A stretch of 6,545 nt of DNA from Bacteroidota bacterium. Lineage in GTDB: Bacteria > Bacteroidota > Bacteroidia > Bacteroidales > VadinHA17. The position numbers and the translations under genes are program-made. The DNA is taken from assembly GCA_030611395.1 (NCBI GenBank), contig JAUWPX010000085.1, positions 1 through 6,545 on the forward strand, in the 5' to 3' direction. The notes beneath the pieces are model-generated. The model made no database searches. It was not told the DNA's origin and was given only the letters and a program-made list of their open reading frames with translations. Shown here one piece after another: positions 1-6,545 of this stretch. The number at the start of each line of letters is the position of its first letter. Position 1 is the stretch's first letter.

Positions 1-2463
1 CTTGAAGAGGATGAAGTATTTGGTCCTGTAGTTCCATATTACATAGTTCAGATACTCTATGTTCAGAAAAAGTATGAAAAAATTATCGAATATGCCCCAC
101 CATTACTTGACCGGGCAATACCACGCAGAGCTGCCGAAGTAGCTAAATTTCTTGGAGATGCTTACTTTAGAAAAGGCATGTACGACGAGGCAATATCTCC
201 CCTTGAGAAATTTATGGAAGAGAAAAAGAATATTTCCCGGCAGGACAGGTATGAGCTGGGTTTTTGTTATTTCAAATCAAAAGAATACGATAAAGCAATA
301 AGTTATCTTGAAAAAGCTGTTGGTCAGAAGGATGCATTGAGCCAGAATTCTTACTATGTTTTAGCCGATTGTTACCTGCGTGTGGATAAGGAAAATAATG
401 CCAGAATGGCTTTCTCTTTCGCTTCACAACTTGACTACGATCCGGCGATTAAGGAAGATGCCCTGTTTAATTACGCGAAGATCACATACAAGCTTTCATA
501 TTCTCCTTTTAATGAAGCAATTACTTCCTTTAATACTTATATAAAACTTTATCCCTATTCTTCAAGGTTAGATGAAGCCTATGATTATCTGGTAATGGCA
601 TACATGAATACAAAAAATTATCGGGATGCTCTTGCTTCTTTGGAGAAGATTACGGAAAAAAGCGACAACATGAAGAGGGCTTATCAAAAAGTGGCTTTTT
701 ACAGGGGGCTTGAGTTTTATAGTGACCTGAAGTTTGATGAATCGATCAGTCTTTTTGAAAAATCGTTGCAATTCGACCGGTTTGACAGCAGGCTCAAAGC
801 CAGGACATATTATTGGAGGGCTGAGGCATATTACCGTACTAAGGAATATGAGCTTGCCAGGGAGGATTATAACACGTTTATGCTGATACCGGGGGCTTTT
901 GGACTTAATGAATATCAACTGGCACATTATAATCTTGGTTATGTATATTTTAATCTGGAAGATTACACAAGTGCATCCCGCTGGTTCAGGAAATTTATTG
1001 GATTAAAAGGCGAAAAACATAAAAGAATAGAAGGAGATGCATACAACAGGATAGCCGATTGTTACTTTATCAGTAGCGACTATATTAAAGCATCTGAATA
1101 TTATCATAAGGTTATTGACCTTAATGTGGCGGGTACTGACTATGCTCTTTTTCAAAATGCTTTTTCCCAGGGGCTCCTTAAAAAACAACAGACCAAAATC
1201 GATTTACTATCCCTGTTATTGGAGAAATATCCAAAATCATCATATCTCGATGATGCTTTGTTTGAAAAAGGTAAGGCATATATCATGCTGGAAAAACCGG
1301 ATGAAGCACTGATTAATTACCAGATGATACTTGATAACCATCCTAATAGCAGTTATGTTCCCAAAACTATGGTTCAGATGGGCCTTGTTTACTATAATAA
1401 TGGTAATAACAGTGAAGCGATTAAGTTTTATAAGGAGGTGGTTGAGAATTATACAGGCAGTATTGAATCAAAGAATGCCCTTACCGGTTTGAAAACTGTT
1501 TATGTGGAAATGAATGACGTTGAGACATACTTTGATTATACAAGAAGTTTGGGCGATTTTGCCAGGATCAGTCCGACAGAAAAGGATTCGCTTACTTATG
1601 TTTCTGGCGAGAACCTTTATATGTCAGGTGATTGTGAAAGAGCTGCCGGGGTTTTAGCCAATTATATCAATGAATTTGAGAATGGAAGTTTTCTGCTAAG
1701 TGCTCATTTTTATAAAGCCGAATGCGAAATAAAACTTGGGGATTTGGATAGTGCACTTGTTTCATATAAGTATATTATTGAAAGTCCGGTAAATATATTC
1801 ACTATTAAGGCATTAATATCTGCCGGCAGTATAACTTTCGGGAAAAAGAATTTTGACGGGGCAATTGAATATTATGCTCTTCTTGAAAATATGGCCGATA
1901 ATGAAAATGATGAACTTAACGCGATAACAGGTCAGATGCGTTGTTATTATTTACTTCAGGACTACCAAAATACTATACAGACAGCTGAAAAAGTAGTTGC
2001 ATCCGGAATTGTATCTGAAGAAACAGCCAGAGAGGCTTTCTATAAGAAGGGTTTCTCGCATTATACACTTGGAGAGATGGAAGAGGCAAGGAATAGTTTC
2101 GAACATATCTCATCAGAGATAAAAAGTAAGCTGGGCGCAGAATCAAAATATTATGTTGCAGAAATAAGTTTTATGCTTGGTGAGTATGAAAAAGCTGAAA
2201 AAGAGGTGTTTGAATTTATTGATCAGAACTCACCTCACGCTTATTGGATGGCTAAAACATTTCTTCTCCTGGCTGATGTTAGTGTGAAGAAAAATGATAT
2301 TTTTCAGGCAAGACACACGTTAATAAGTTTACTCGATTATTATAAAGTGAAAGATGATGGGATTATTGAATCAGCGCAAGAGAAACTGAAGCTGGTTGAG
2401 GAACTGGAAGAAGATGGGATGGAAAGTGACAGCACCCGGCACCCGGCACCCGGTAACAAGTAA
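1..2463 (+). CDS. TPR-repeat protein, 5'-truncated by window edge
   Basis: The reading frame is open from base 1, so the gene starts upstream; the ATG at 178 is internal, because the 59 codons before it also encode TPR-like helices. The 820 visible residues are nearly all TPR-type helical hairpins, about 19 by eye. Clear units lie near residues 13-39, 47-72, 83-107, 190-217, 232-256, 266-294, 308-333, 345-374, 415-448, 450-484, 565-593, 677-704 and 713-740, with the usual small/aromatic pattern (for example ALFEKGKAYIMLEKPDEALI). The YPxSS linkers near 410 and 448 resemble those of BamD/YbgF-like envelope TPR proteins. No enzymatic motif is visible. TPR arrays are protein-binding scaffolds; location in the periplasm or at the outer membrane is inferred from the barrel gene 9 bases downstream, since any signal peptide is outside the window. 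The last residues (TRHPAPGNK) are encoded by a 7-bp tandem repeat and are probably not part of the conserved fold. The exact role is unknown. Confidence 0.93.
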   Translation, partial: LEEDEVFGPVVPYYIVQILYVQKKYEKIIEYAPPLLDRAIPRRAAEVAKFLGDAYFRKGMYDEAISPLEKFMEEKKNISRQDRYELGFCYFKSKEYDKAISYLEKAVGQKDALSQNSYYVLADCYLRVDKENNARMAFSFASQLDYDPAIKEDALFNYAKITYKLSYSPFNEAITSFNTYIKLYPYSSRLDEAYDYLVMAYMNTKNYRDALASLEKITEKSDNMKRAYQKVAFYRGLEFYSDLKFDESISLFEKSLQFDRFDSRLKARTYYWRAEAYYRTKEYELAREDYNTFMLIPGAFGLNEYQLAHYNLGYVYFNLEDYTSASRWFRKFIGLKGEKHKRIEGDAYNRIADCYFISSDYIKASEYYHKVIDLNVAGTDYALFQNAFSQGLLKKQQTKIDLLSLLLEKYPKSSYLDDALFEKGKAYIMLEKPDEALINYQMILDNHPNSSYVPKTMVQMGLVYYNNGNNSEAIKFYKEVVENYTGSIESKNALTGLKTVYVEMNDVETYFDYTRSLGDFARISPTEKDSLTYVSGENLYMSGDCERAAGVLANYINEFENGSFLLSAHFYKAECEIKLGDLDSALVSYKYIIESPVNIFTIKALISAGSITFGKKNFDGAIEYYALLENMADNENDELNAITGQMRCYYLLQDYQNTIQTAEKVVASGIVSEETAREAFYKKGFSHYTLGEMEEARNSFEHISSEIKSKLGAESKYYVAEISFMLGEYEKAEKEVFEFIDQNSPHAYWMAKTFLLLADVSVKKNDIFQARHTLISLLDYYKVKDDGIIESAQEKLKLVEELEEDGMESDSTRHPAPGNK

Positions 2464-2467
2464 CCAG
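2433..2467 (+). repeat. Heptanucleotide tandem array at the TPR gene stop codon
   Basis: Five consecutive 7-base units run in one register: CACCCGG at 2433, 2440 and 2447, then TAACAAG at 2454 and TAACCAG at 2461. The first three are identical. The last two differ from them but keep the period and share most bases with each other. The array encodes the C-terminal tail of the TPR protein, and its last unit supplies the TAA stop (2461-2463). It ends five bases before the ATG of the next gene. Confidence 0.9.
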
Positions 2468-2472
2468 AAACA

Positions 2473-4143
2473 ATGTTCAAAATGCAAGTCATAAAGAGAT
2501 ATATAATTACTATTTTGATATTGATTGTTTTTTCCATTGGTTATTCTCAGGAAGTGATCAGGAAGGAGGTAAGAGTTGTACAGCCTTATGCTCCAACATT
2601 ATTTGATGCTTTCAAAATAAATATTCTTCCTTCGCTTAAGGATACTATGGAGTTATCTCCTGATTTTATTTATGAGATATCTCCTAAACCATATAGTGCC
2701 GAATACAGTATCCGGCCAATTAAAGCTGCAAATTTGTTAGATGATCCGTTAACTAAATTATATGGAAGTTACCTGAAAATGGGACTTGGAAATCATCTTA
2801 CTCCCCTGGCTGAACTAAGTATCAATAAAAAAAGATCAAAAGAATATTCCCTGGGAGCTTACGCGAGGCATATTTCATCGAATTGTAAGGTGAAGCTTGA
2901 AAATGACGAGAAAGTTTTTGCCGGTTACGGAAATGATGAGTTTGAATTGTATGGCAAAAGGATTTGGGATAATTCTATTCTGTCAGGAAGTGCCGGTATG
3001 GATAATCGATCAGTTTATTATTACGGATATAATACAACCCTGGGTGATACAGTACTTGAAAAGGAAGATATAAAACAAAACTTCCTGAAACTTAACGCTC
3101 AGCTTGTTTATCGTTCCAGTTATATTGATTCAAATCATTTAAACTATAATATACAGGTGAAGTATAATTATTTTGCCGATAAATTCAATTATACTGAAAA
3201 CAACATTTTTACTTACGGTGAGTTTAGTCTGTTGCGGGAAAATATATTACTTGGGGCTGATTTTTCTTATAACTATATTGATGAAACCGGAGATTTAACA
3301 ACTCGAAAAAATAGTATTATCGGGTTAAGTCCATGGTTTAAGAAAAAGACCGGTGAGTGGAGGCTTCGAGCCGGTGTAGATGCTGTTTTTGATATTAATG
3401 AAAATAAAACAGCGACACATTTATATCCGGATGCCCATTTACAAATTGCTGTAGTTGATAACATGCTCAATGCTTATATCGGTATTTCGGGTAATCTGGA
3501 AGTGAATAATTTTCAAAAAATTGTTTGGGAAAACCCCTGGATAAAACCGGGGCTGCAAGTAAGAAATAGTAATCACAAACTTAATATGTATGGAGGATTA
3601 ACCGGGAATATCAATCCCTCATTATCATATAAGCTGAGATTTTCTTACAAACAGGTTAATGATATGTATTTCTATGTGAATGATACTTTGGATATTCTTG
3701 GTAATCAGTTTTATACTGAGTATGATGATGTACAGCTTTCGACAATCTATGGCGAAATTTTAGTTAGTCCGATAGATCACTTATCTATATTTATTGGCGG
3801 GAATTATTACAAATACGCGATGACAAATCAGGACAGACCCTGGCATAAACCTGCCTGGGACCTGCCTGTTTCAACAAGGTATAATCTCCATGATAAGATC
3901 CTGGTTAATGTTGATATTATTGGTTCAGGTAAAAGATATATTAAAACGTATGACAGTTCCGGGGCTAATGAATTTACACTTGATGGGATCGTTGATATCA
4001 ATTTTGGAATTGAATACAGATACACAAAGATATTATCTGCATTCCTGAGGTTTTATAATCTAACCTCATCAAAGTATCAGAAATGGAACCAATACCCCGG
4101 TCAGGGATTTATTGTAATGGGAGGGATTACTTATTCGTTGTAA
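2473..4143 (+). CDS. Outer-membrane beta-barrel protein (TonB-receptor-like barrel, no plug)
   Basis: This encodes 556 residues with a clear Sec signal peptide: basic start (MFKMQVIKRY), hydrophobic core at about 11-22, and likely cleavage after S25 (IGYS|QE), a site common in Bacteroidota. A proline-containing segment follows (VVQPYAPTLFDAFKINILP, 35-53). From about residue 97 to the end the protein is a long series of short amphipathic, aromatic-rich strands separated by polar N/D/K/G turns, as expected of an outer-membrane barrel. The last strand (GFIVMGGITYSL) has alternating hydrophobics but ends in Leu, not the usual Phe or Trp. I see no TonB plug or carboxypeptidase-like domain, so a TonB-dependent transporter function is not supported even though the C-terminal half resembles such barrels. 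The start at 2473 has an A-rich leader and no strong Shine-Dalgarno; M4 (2482) is an alternative. The gene is 9 bases after the TPR gene, so co-transcription is expected. Substrate and partners are unknown. Confidence 0.8.
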   Translation: MFKMQVIKRYIITILILIVFSIGYSQEVIRKEVRVVQPYAPTLFDAFKINILPSLKDTMELSPDFIYEISPKPYSAEYSIRPIKAANLLDDPLTKLYGSYLKMGLGNHLTPLAELSINKKRSKEYSLGAYARHISSNCKVKLENDEKVFAGYGNDEFELYGKRIWDNSILSGSAGMDNRSVYYYGYNTTLGDTVLEKEDIKQNFLKLNAQLVYRSSYIDSNHLNYNIQVKYNYFADKFNYTENNIFTYGEFSLLRENILLGADFSYNYIDETGDLTTRKNSIIGLSPWFKKKTGEWRLRAGVDAVFDINENKTATHLYPDAHLQIAVVDNMLNAYIGISGNLEVNNFQKIVWENPWIKPGLQVRNSNHKLNMYGGLTGNINPSLSYKLRFSYKQVNDMYFYVNDTLDILGNQFYTEYDDVQLSTIYGEILVSPIDHLSIFIGGNYYKYAMTNQDRPWHKPAWDLPVSTRYNLHDKILVNVDIIGSGKRYIKTYDSSGANEFTLDGIVDINFGIEYRYTKILSAFLRFYNLTSSKYQKWNQYPGQGFIVMGGITYSL

Positions 4144-4161
4144 CCAGTAACCAGTAACACC
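4141..4161 (+). repeat. Heptanucleotide tandem array at the barrel gene stop codon
   Basis: TAACCAG at 4141 and 4148 is followed by the partial copy TAACACC at 4155. The first three bases of the first unit are the stop codon of the barrel gene. The unit is identical to the last unit of the array at 2461-2467, which is also a stop codon. Confidence 0.85.
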
Positions 4162-4233
4162 GCATCATAAATTTTCAACTATTCATCTAATTACTACCTT
4201 TTTACATAATAAATTAGCAATAATTTTCCTTTC

Positions 4234-4285
4234 TTAACAAAAGTGTTGATCTTTTGTTGAAAAAATATGATTTTTCTTGTTTTTA
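4234..4285 (+). terminator. Possible weak terminator after the TPR/barrel operon
   Basis: AACAAAAG (4236-4243) pairs perfectly with CTTTTGTT (4251-4258) around a 7-base loop, and a G-U and a U-A pair can extend the stem to 4234-4260. A T-rich tract (4271-4285) begins about 10 bases after the stem. The position, after one operon and before the gyrB promoter, suits a terminator. However, the stem has few G-C pairs and an A-run, not a T-run, follows it directly, so it may just be an AT-rich dyad. Confidence 0.3.
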
Positions 4286-4319
4286 TTGACCTGAAAATCA
4301 CTGAAATTTACTATATTTG
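4285..4319 (+). promoter_or_regulatory. Candidate Bacteroidota-type promoter for gyrB
   Basis: TATATTTG at 4312-4319 matches the Bacteroidota -7 consensus TAnnTTTG exactly. ATTG at 4285-4288 could serve as a poor -33 element (consensus TTTG); its spacing of 23 bases is somewhat longer than typical. Transcription would start near 4326, giving a leader of roughly 220 bases before the gyrB ATG. This is the only exact -7 match I found in the gap. Confidence 0.5.
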
Positions 4320-4338
4320 GTGAGTCAAAAAACAGAGT

Positions 4339-4396
4339 AGGGATAAGCTTTTAATTGTTTGATAATCATTTAAATAGAAGTTTTGGTATTATCCCT
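4339..4396 (+). repeat. 8-bp inverted repeat in the predicted gyrB leader
   Basis: AGGGATAA (4339-4346) and TTATCCCT (4389-4396) are perfect reverse complements separated by 42 bases, with a possible flanking U-G pair. They hold most of the G/C triplets of this AT-rich leader, so the pairing may be real in the RNA, but an 8-bp match at this distance could also be chance. Confidence 0.35.
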
Positions 4397-4451
4397 GAAT
4401 TAATTAAAATGACTTCACTATTATTGATGATATAGATAAGAAAGCGCGGTT

Positions 4452-4476
4452 GATTAATTAATCTTAGTAATTTACT
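4452..4476. promoter_or_regulatory. Two adjacent short dyads in the gyrB leader
   Basis: GATTAATTAATC (4452-4463) is a perfect 12-bp palindrome. Two bases later AGTAA-T-TTACT (4466-4476) is a second dyad with a one-base centre. Both are AT-rich. They could be operator half-sites or background from base composition; no known regulator motif was recognised. Confidence 0.25.
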
Positions 4477-4494
4477 GTAAATGTGATGTTTATG

Positions 4495-4512
4495 AAAACC
4501 TTATAAGGTTTT
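4495..4512. promoter_or_regulatory. 18-bp perfect palindrome just upstream of gyrB
   Basis: AAAACCTTATAAGGTTTT is perfectly self-complementary over 18 bases and ends 35 bases before the gyrB start codon. As DNA it could bind a dimeric regulator. As RNA it could form a short hairpin with two G-C pairs, followed by a U-rich stretch (GTGATTTTGTTG), which resembles a weak attenuator. Its place inside the predicted transcript favours control after transcription initiation, but the sequence alone does not decide this. Confidence 0.45.
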
Positions 4513-4547
4513 GTGATTTTGTTGATTAATGTATAATAAAATAGAAA

Positions 4548-6542
4548 ATGGAATTGAAAAAAGATAATCAAAAAGAAGAAAATTATTTAGCTGAGAATAT
4601 TCAGGTCCTTGAAGGGCTTGAAGCGGTACGGAAACGTCCTGCAATGTTTATTGGTGATATAAGTGTTAAAGGTCTGCATCACCTGGTACATGAAGTACTT
4701 GATAATTCGATTGATGAAGCACTGGCAGGATATTGCAGTAATATTGAAGTTTCACTTAACGAAGATGGTTCTGTTACTGTTCAGGATGATGGTCGTGGTA
4801 TCCCTGTAGATATTCATGAGAAAGAGGGAAGATCGGCTCTTGAAGTAGTAATGACAATGCTTCACGCGGGAGGGAAATTTGATAAAGATTCTTATAAGGT
4901 GTCGGGAGGACTTCATGGAGTGGGTGTTTCTTGTGTAAATGCATTATCTGCGAATTTGAAAGCAGAAATACATCGTGACGGAGAAGTATATATCCAGGAA
5001 TATGAAAGAGGGAAACCATTAGAAGATGTCAGGAAAACCGGTGATACGAATATTAAAGGTACGATAATAACGTTCACACCTGATAATACAATATTTACGA
5101 CCACTTCATTTAATTTTGAGATTCTATCTGTCCGGCTTCGTGAACTGGCTTTTCTGAATAAAGGCATACGTTTATCGATTACTGATTTGAGGAATTCGGA
5201 TGAGAACGGAAATGATAACGGAAATGATAACGGAAATGAGAACGGGGGGATAAGAAAAGAAGAATTTTACTCTGAGGAAGGGTTAAAGGAATTTGTGAAC
5301 TTCCTTGATGAATCAAGGGAACCGCTGACCCAGGATTGTATGCAGATTGAAACAACTAAAAATGATATACCTGTTGAGATTGCCCTTCGGTACAATACTT
5401 CTTATTCTGAAAATATTCATTCATATATTAACAATATAAATACAATTGAAGGAGGCACTCATCTGGCAGGTTTCAGACGGGGATTAACGCGAACTCTTAA
5501 AGCTTATGCTGAAAAATCCGGAATGCTGGCCAAGCTTAAATTTGATATTTCGGGTGATGACTTCCGTGAAGGACTTACTGCTATTATCTCATGTAAGGTA
5601 CAGGAGCCTCAGTTTGAGGGACAGACGAAAACCAAGCTGGGTAATTCTGAAGTTATGGGTGCTGTTGATCAGGCTGTTAGTGAACTGCTCACAAATTATC
5701 TTGAGGAGAATCCAAAGGATGCAAAAATTATAGTTCAAAAGGTGGTGCTTGCTGCTACGGCACGACACGCTGCAAGAAAGGCAAGGGAACTGGTTCAGCG
5801 AAAATCAGTATTGTCAGGTGCCGGTTTGCCCGGGAAATTAGCCGATTGTGCTGATAAGGATCCGGCAATAAGTGAGATATATCTTGTTGAGGGTGATTCA
5901 GCCGGTGGTACAGCAAAACAGGGAAGGGACAGGAAATTTCAGGCAATTTTACCGTTAAAGGGTAAGATACTTAATGTTGAGAAGGCAATGCAAAGTAAGG
6001 TGTTTGAGAATGAAGAGATTAGAAATATGTTCACTGCTCTTGGTGTATCTATCGGAACAGAAGAGGATAGTTTGGCACTCAATCTTGACGGTTTACGATA
6101 TCATAAGATCATAATTATGACTGACGCTGATATTGATGGAAGTCACATAGCTACTCTTATTATGACCTTCTTTTTCAGGTATATGCTGGACCTTATTAAG
6201 CAGGGATACCTCTATATAGCTACTCCTCCGCTTTACCTTTTAAAAAGAGGGAAAGAAGAAAGATATTGCTGGTCTGAAGAGGAGAGAAAAAATGTTATGA
6301 AGGAATTGGGACAAGGTCATGAAAGTGCTGTAAATATTCAACGGTACAAAGGTTTGGGCGAAATGAATGCTCAACAACTCTGGGATACTACTATGGATCC
6401 GGAACAAAGAACTCTTCGCCAGGTAACTATTGCCAGTGCTGCAGAGGCTGACCGGATATTCTCAGTGCTAATGGGCGATGAGGTACCTCCAAGACGTGCA
6501 TTTATTGAAAGTCATGCTAAATATGCTAATATTGATGCCTGA
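4548..6542 (+). CDS. gyrB: DNA gyrase subunit B
   Basis: This is the complete ATPase subunit of gyrase, which with GyrA introduces negative supercoils. The N-terminal GHKL domain has the catalytic base E49 (HEVLDNS), N53, D80 and R83 in QDDGRGIP, the lid lysines K110 and K117, and SGGLHGVGVSCVNALS. The transducer domain has EGGTHLAGFR (301-310) and the ATP-sensing QTK loop (359-361). The Toprim domain has EGDSAGG (448-454, E448), PLKGKILNVEKA (469-480) and DADIDGSHI (526-534; D526, D528, D530), then QRYKGLGEMN (598-607), whose Tyr favours GyrB over ParE. R143, D450 and K471 match the E. coli positions R136, D426 and K447 linked to coumarin or quinolone susceptibility. At 664 aa it is the short form without the insert of the 804-aa E. 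coli protein. The start is well fixed: an in-frame TAG lies at 4542-4544, the leader is A-rich, and the next Met (33) is inside the conserved core. A repeat-encoded Asn/Gly-rich loop lies at residues 218-233. The stop is TGA, three bases from the window end. Confidence 0.97.
   Translation: MELKKDNQKEENYLAENIQVLEGLEAVRKRPAMFIGDISVKGLHHLVHEVLDNSIDEALAGYCSNIEVSLNEDGSVTVQDDGRGIPVDIHEKEGRSALEVVMTMLHAGGKFDKDSYKVSGGLHGVGVSCVNALSANLKAEIHRDGEVYIQEYERGKPLEDVRKTGDTNIKGTIITFTPDNTIFTTTSFNFEILSVRLRELAFLNKGIRLSITDLRNSDENGNDNGNDNGNENGGIRKEEFYSEEGLKEFVNFLDESREPLTQDCMQIETTKNDIPVEIALRYNTSYSENIHSYINNINTIEGGTHLAGFRRGLTRTLKAYAEKSGMLAKLKFDISGDDFREGLTAIISCKVQEPQFEGQTKTKLGNSEVMGAVDQAVSELLTNYLEENPKDAKIIVQKVVLAATARHAARKARELVQRKSVLSGAGLPGKLADCADKDPAISEIYLVEGDSAGGTAKQGRDRKFQAILPLKGKILNVEKAMQSKVFENEEIRNMFTALGVSIGTEEDSLALNLDGLRYHKIIIMTDADIDGSHIATLIMTFFFRYMLDLIKQGYLYIATPPLYLLKRGKEERYCWSEEERKNVMKELGQGHESAVNIQRYKGLGEMNAQQLWDTTMDPEQRTLRQVTIASAAEADRIFSVLMGDEVPPRRAFIESHAKYANIDA
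5199..5246 (+). repeat. 12-bp tandem repeat, four copies, inside gyrB
   Basis: Four in-frame 12-base units (GATGAGAACGGA, AATGATAACGGA twice, AATGAGAACGGG) encode DENG-NDNG-NDNG-NENG at residues 218-233. The two middle units are identical, suggesting recent duplication. The run lies between the strand ending ITDLR and the FYSEEGLKEFV segment, a turn of variable length in GyrB proteins, so length change here should be tolerated. Confidence 0.92.
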
Positions 6543-6545
6543 TTT

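Larger units (their letters stand above)
4144..4547. other. 404-base intergenic region upstream of gyrB
   Basis: This very AT-rich gap has no ORF of convincing length on either strand. In order it holds the rest of a heptamer array, a weak hairpin at 4234-4260, a candidate promoter at 4285-4319, an 8-bp inverted repeat (4339-4346 with 4389-4396), three perfect or near-perfect dyads (4452-4463, 4466-4476, 4495-4512), a 10-bp direct repeat (4449-4458 and 4521-4530) and two very short possible leader ORFs. No tRNA or known riboswitch core was recognised. Confidence 0.8.

Noticed and set aside
178..180. ATG as the start of the TPR gene
   Set aside because: The frame is open back to base 1 and the upstream 59 codons encode TPR-like helices, so this Met is internal.
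568..927. 119-codon reverse-strand ORF
   Set aside because: It lies wholly opposite a strong TPR coding frame and has no recognisable protein features.
1433..1441. AAGGAGGTG-like Shine-Dalgarno sequence
   Set aside because: It lies inside the TPR coding frame with no start codon and ORF that make sense after it.
2562..2570. AAGGAGGTA Shine-Dalgarno match in the barrel gene
   Set aside because: It falls within conserved-looking coding sequence just after the signal peptide, and no internal start follows at suitable spacing. Bacteroidota rarely rely on this signal.
4338..4346. TAGGGATAA resembling part of the I-SceI recognition site
   Set aside because: Only half of the 18-bp site matches and there is no intron or endonuclease gene; it is better explained as one arm of the inverted repeat.
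4389..4397. TTATCCCTG as a DnaA box near gyrB
   Set aside because: It matches only 6 of 9 bases of TTATCCACA, and I noticed no cluster of boxes, so an origin is not supported.
4532..4537. TATAAT as a -10 promoter box
   Set aside because: It is 10 bases from the gyrB ATG, and Bacteroidota primary sigma factor uses TAnnTTTG; this is AT-rich background.
4548..6542. Topoisomerase IV subunit ParE instead of GyrB
   Set aside because: QRYKGLGEMN, the SCVNALS motif and the YANIDA C-terminus fit Bacteroidota GyrB; ParE usually has QRFKGLGEM.

Overview
The window looks like a chromosomal segment of a member of the Bacteroidota, most likely Bacteroidales or a close relative. The reasons are a short-form GyrB of the Bacteroidales type, AT-rich DNA, gene starts with A-rich leaders instead of Shine-Dalgarno sites, and an exact match to the Bacteroidota -7 promoter box (TAnnTTTG) upstream of gyrB. 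I see no mobile element, RNA gene, CRISPR array or clearly transferred gene.

Layout, all on the + strand. Bases 1-2463 hold the 3' part of a long tetratricopeptide (TPR) repeat gene whose start lies before the window. Nine bases later, 2473-4143 encodes a secreted outer-membrane beta-barrel-type protein. The two are almost certainly one transcript and look like an envelope-associated pair whose substrate cannot be read from sequence. A 404-base gap (4144-4547) follows. It carries a weak hairpin, a candidate promoter, and a leader of about 220 bases rich in dyad symmetry, including an 18-bp perfect palindrome 35 bases before the next start codon. Bases 4548-6542 encode a complete DNA gyrase B subunit with all key ATPase and Toprim residues present.

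The less ordinary signals are small-scale. A 7-bp tandem repeat array forms the end of the TPR gene, and a second 7-bp array begins at the stop codon of the barrel gene. In both cases the stop codon is the first three bases of the same heptamer, TAACCAG. Inside gyrB, a 12-bp unit repeated four times encodes a (N/D)(D/E)NG run in a loop of the transducer domain. I found no convincing new multi-gene system. The best candidates for follow-up are the heptamer arrays, the repeat-expanded GyrB loop, the structured gyrB leader and the uncharacterised TPR/barrel pair.
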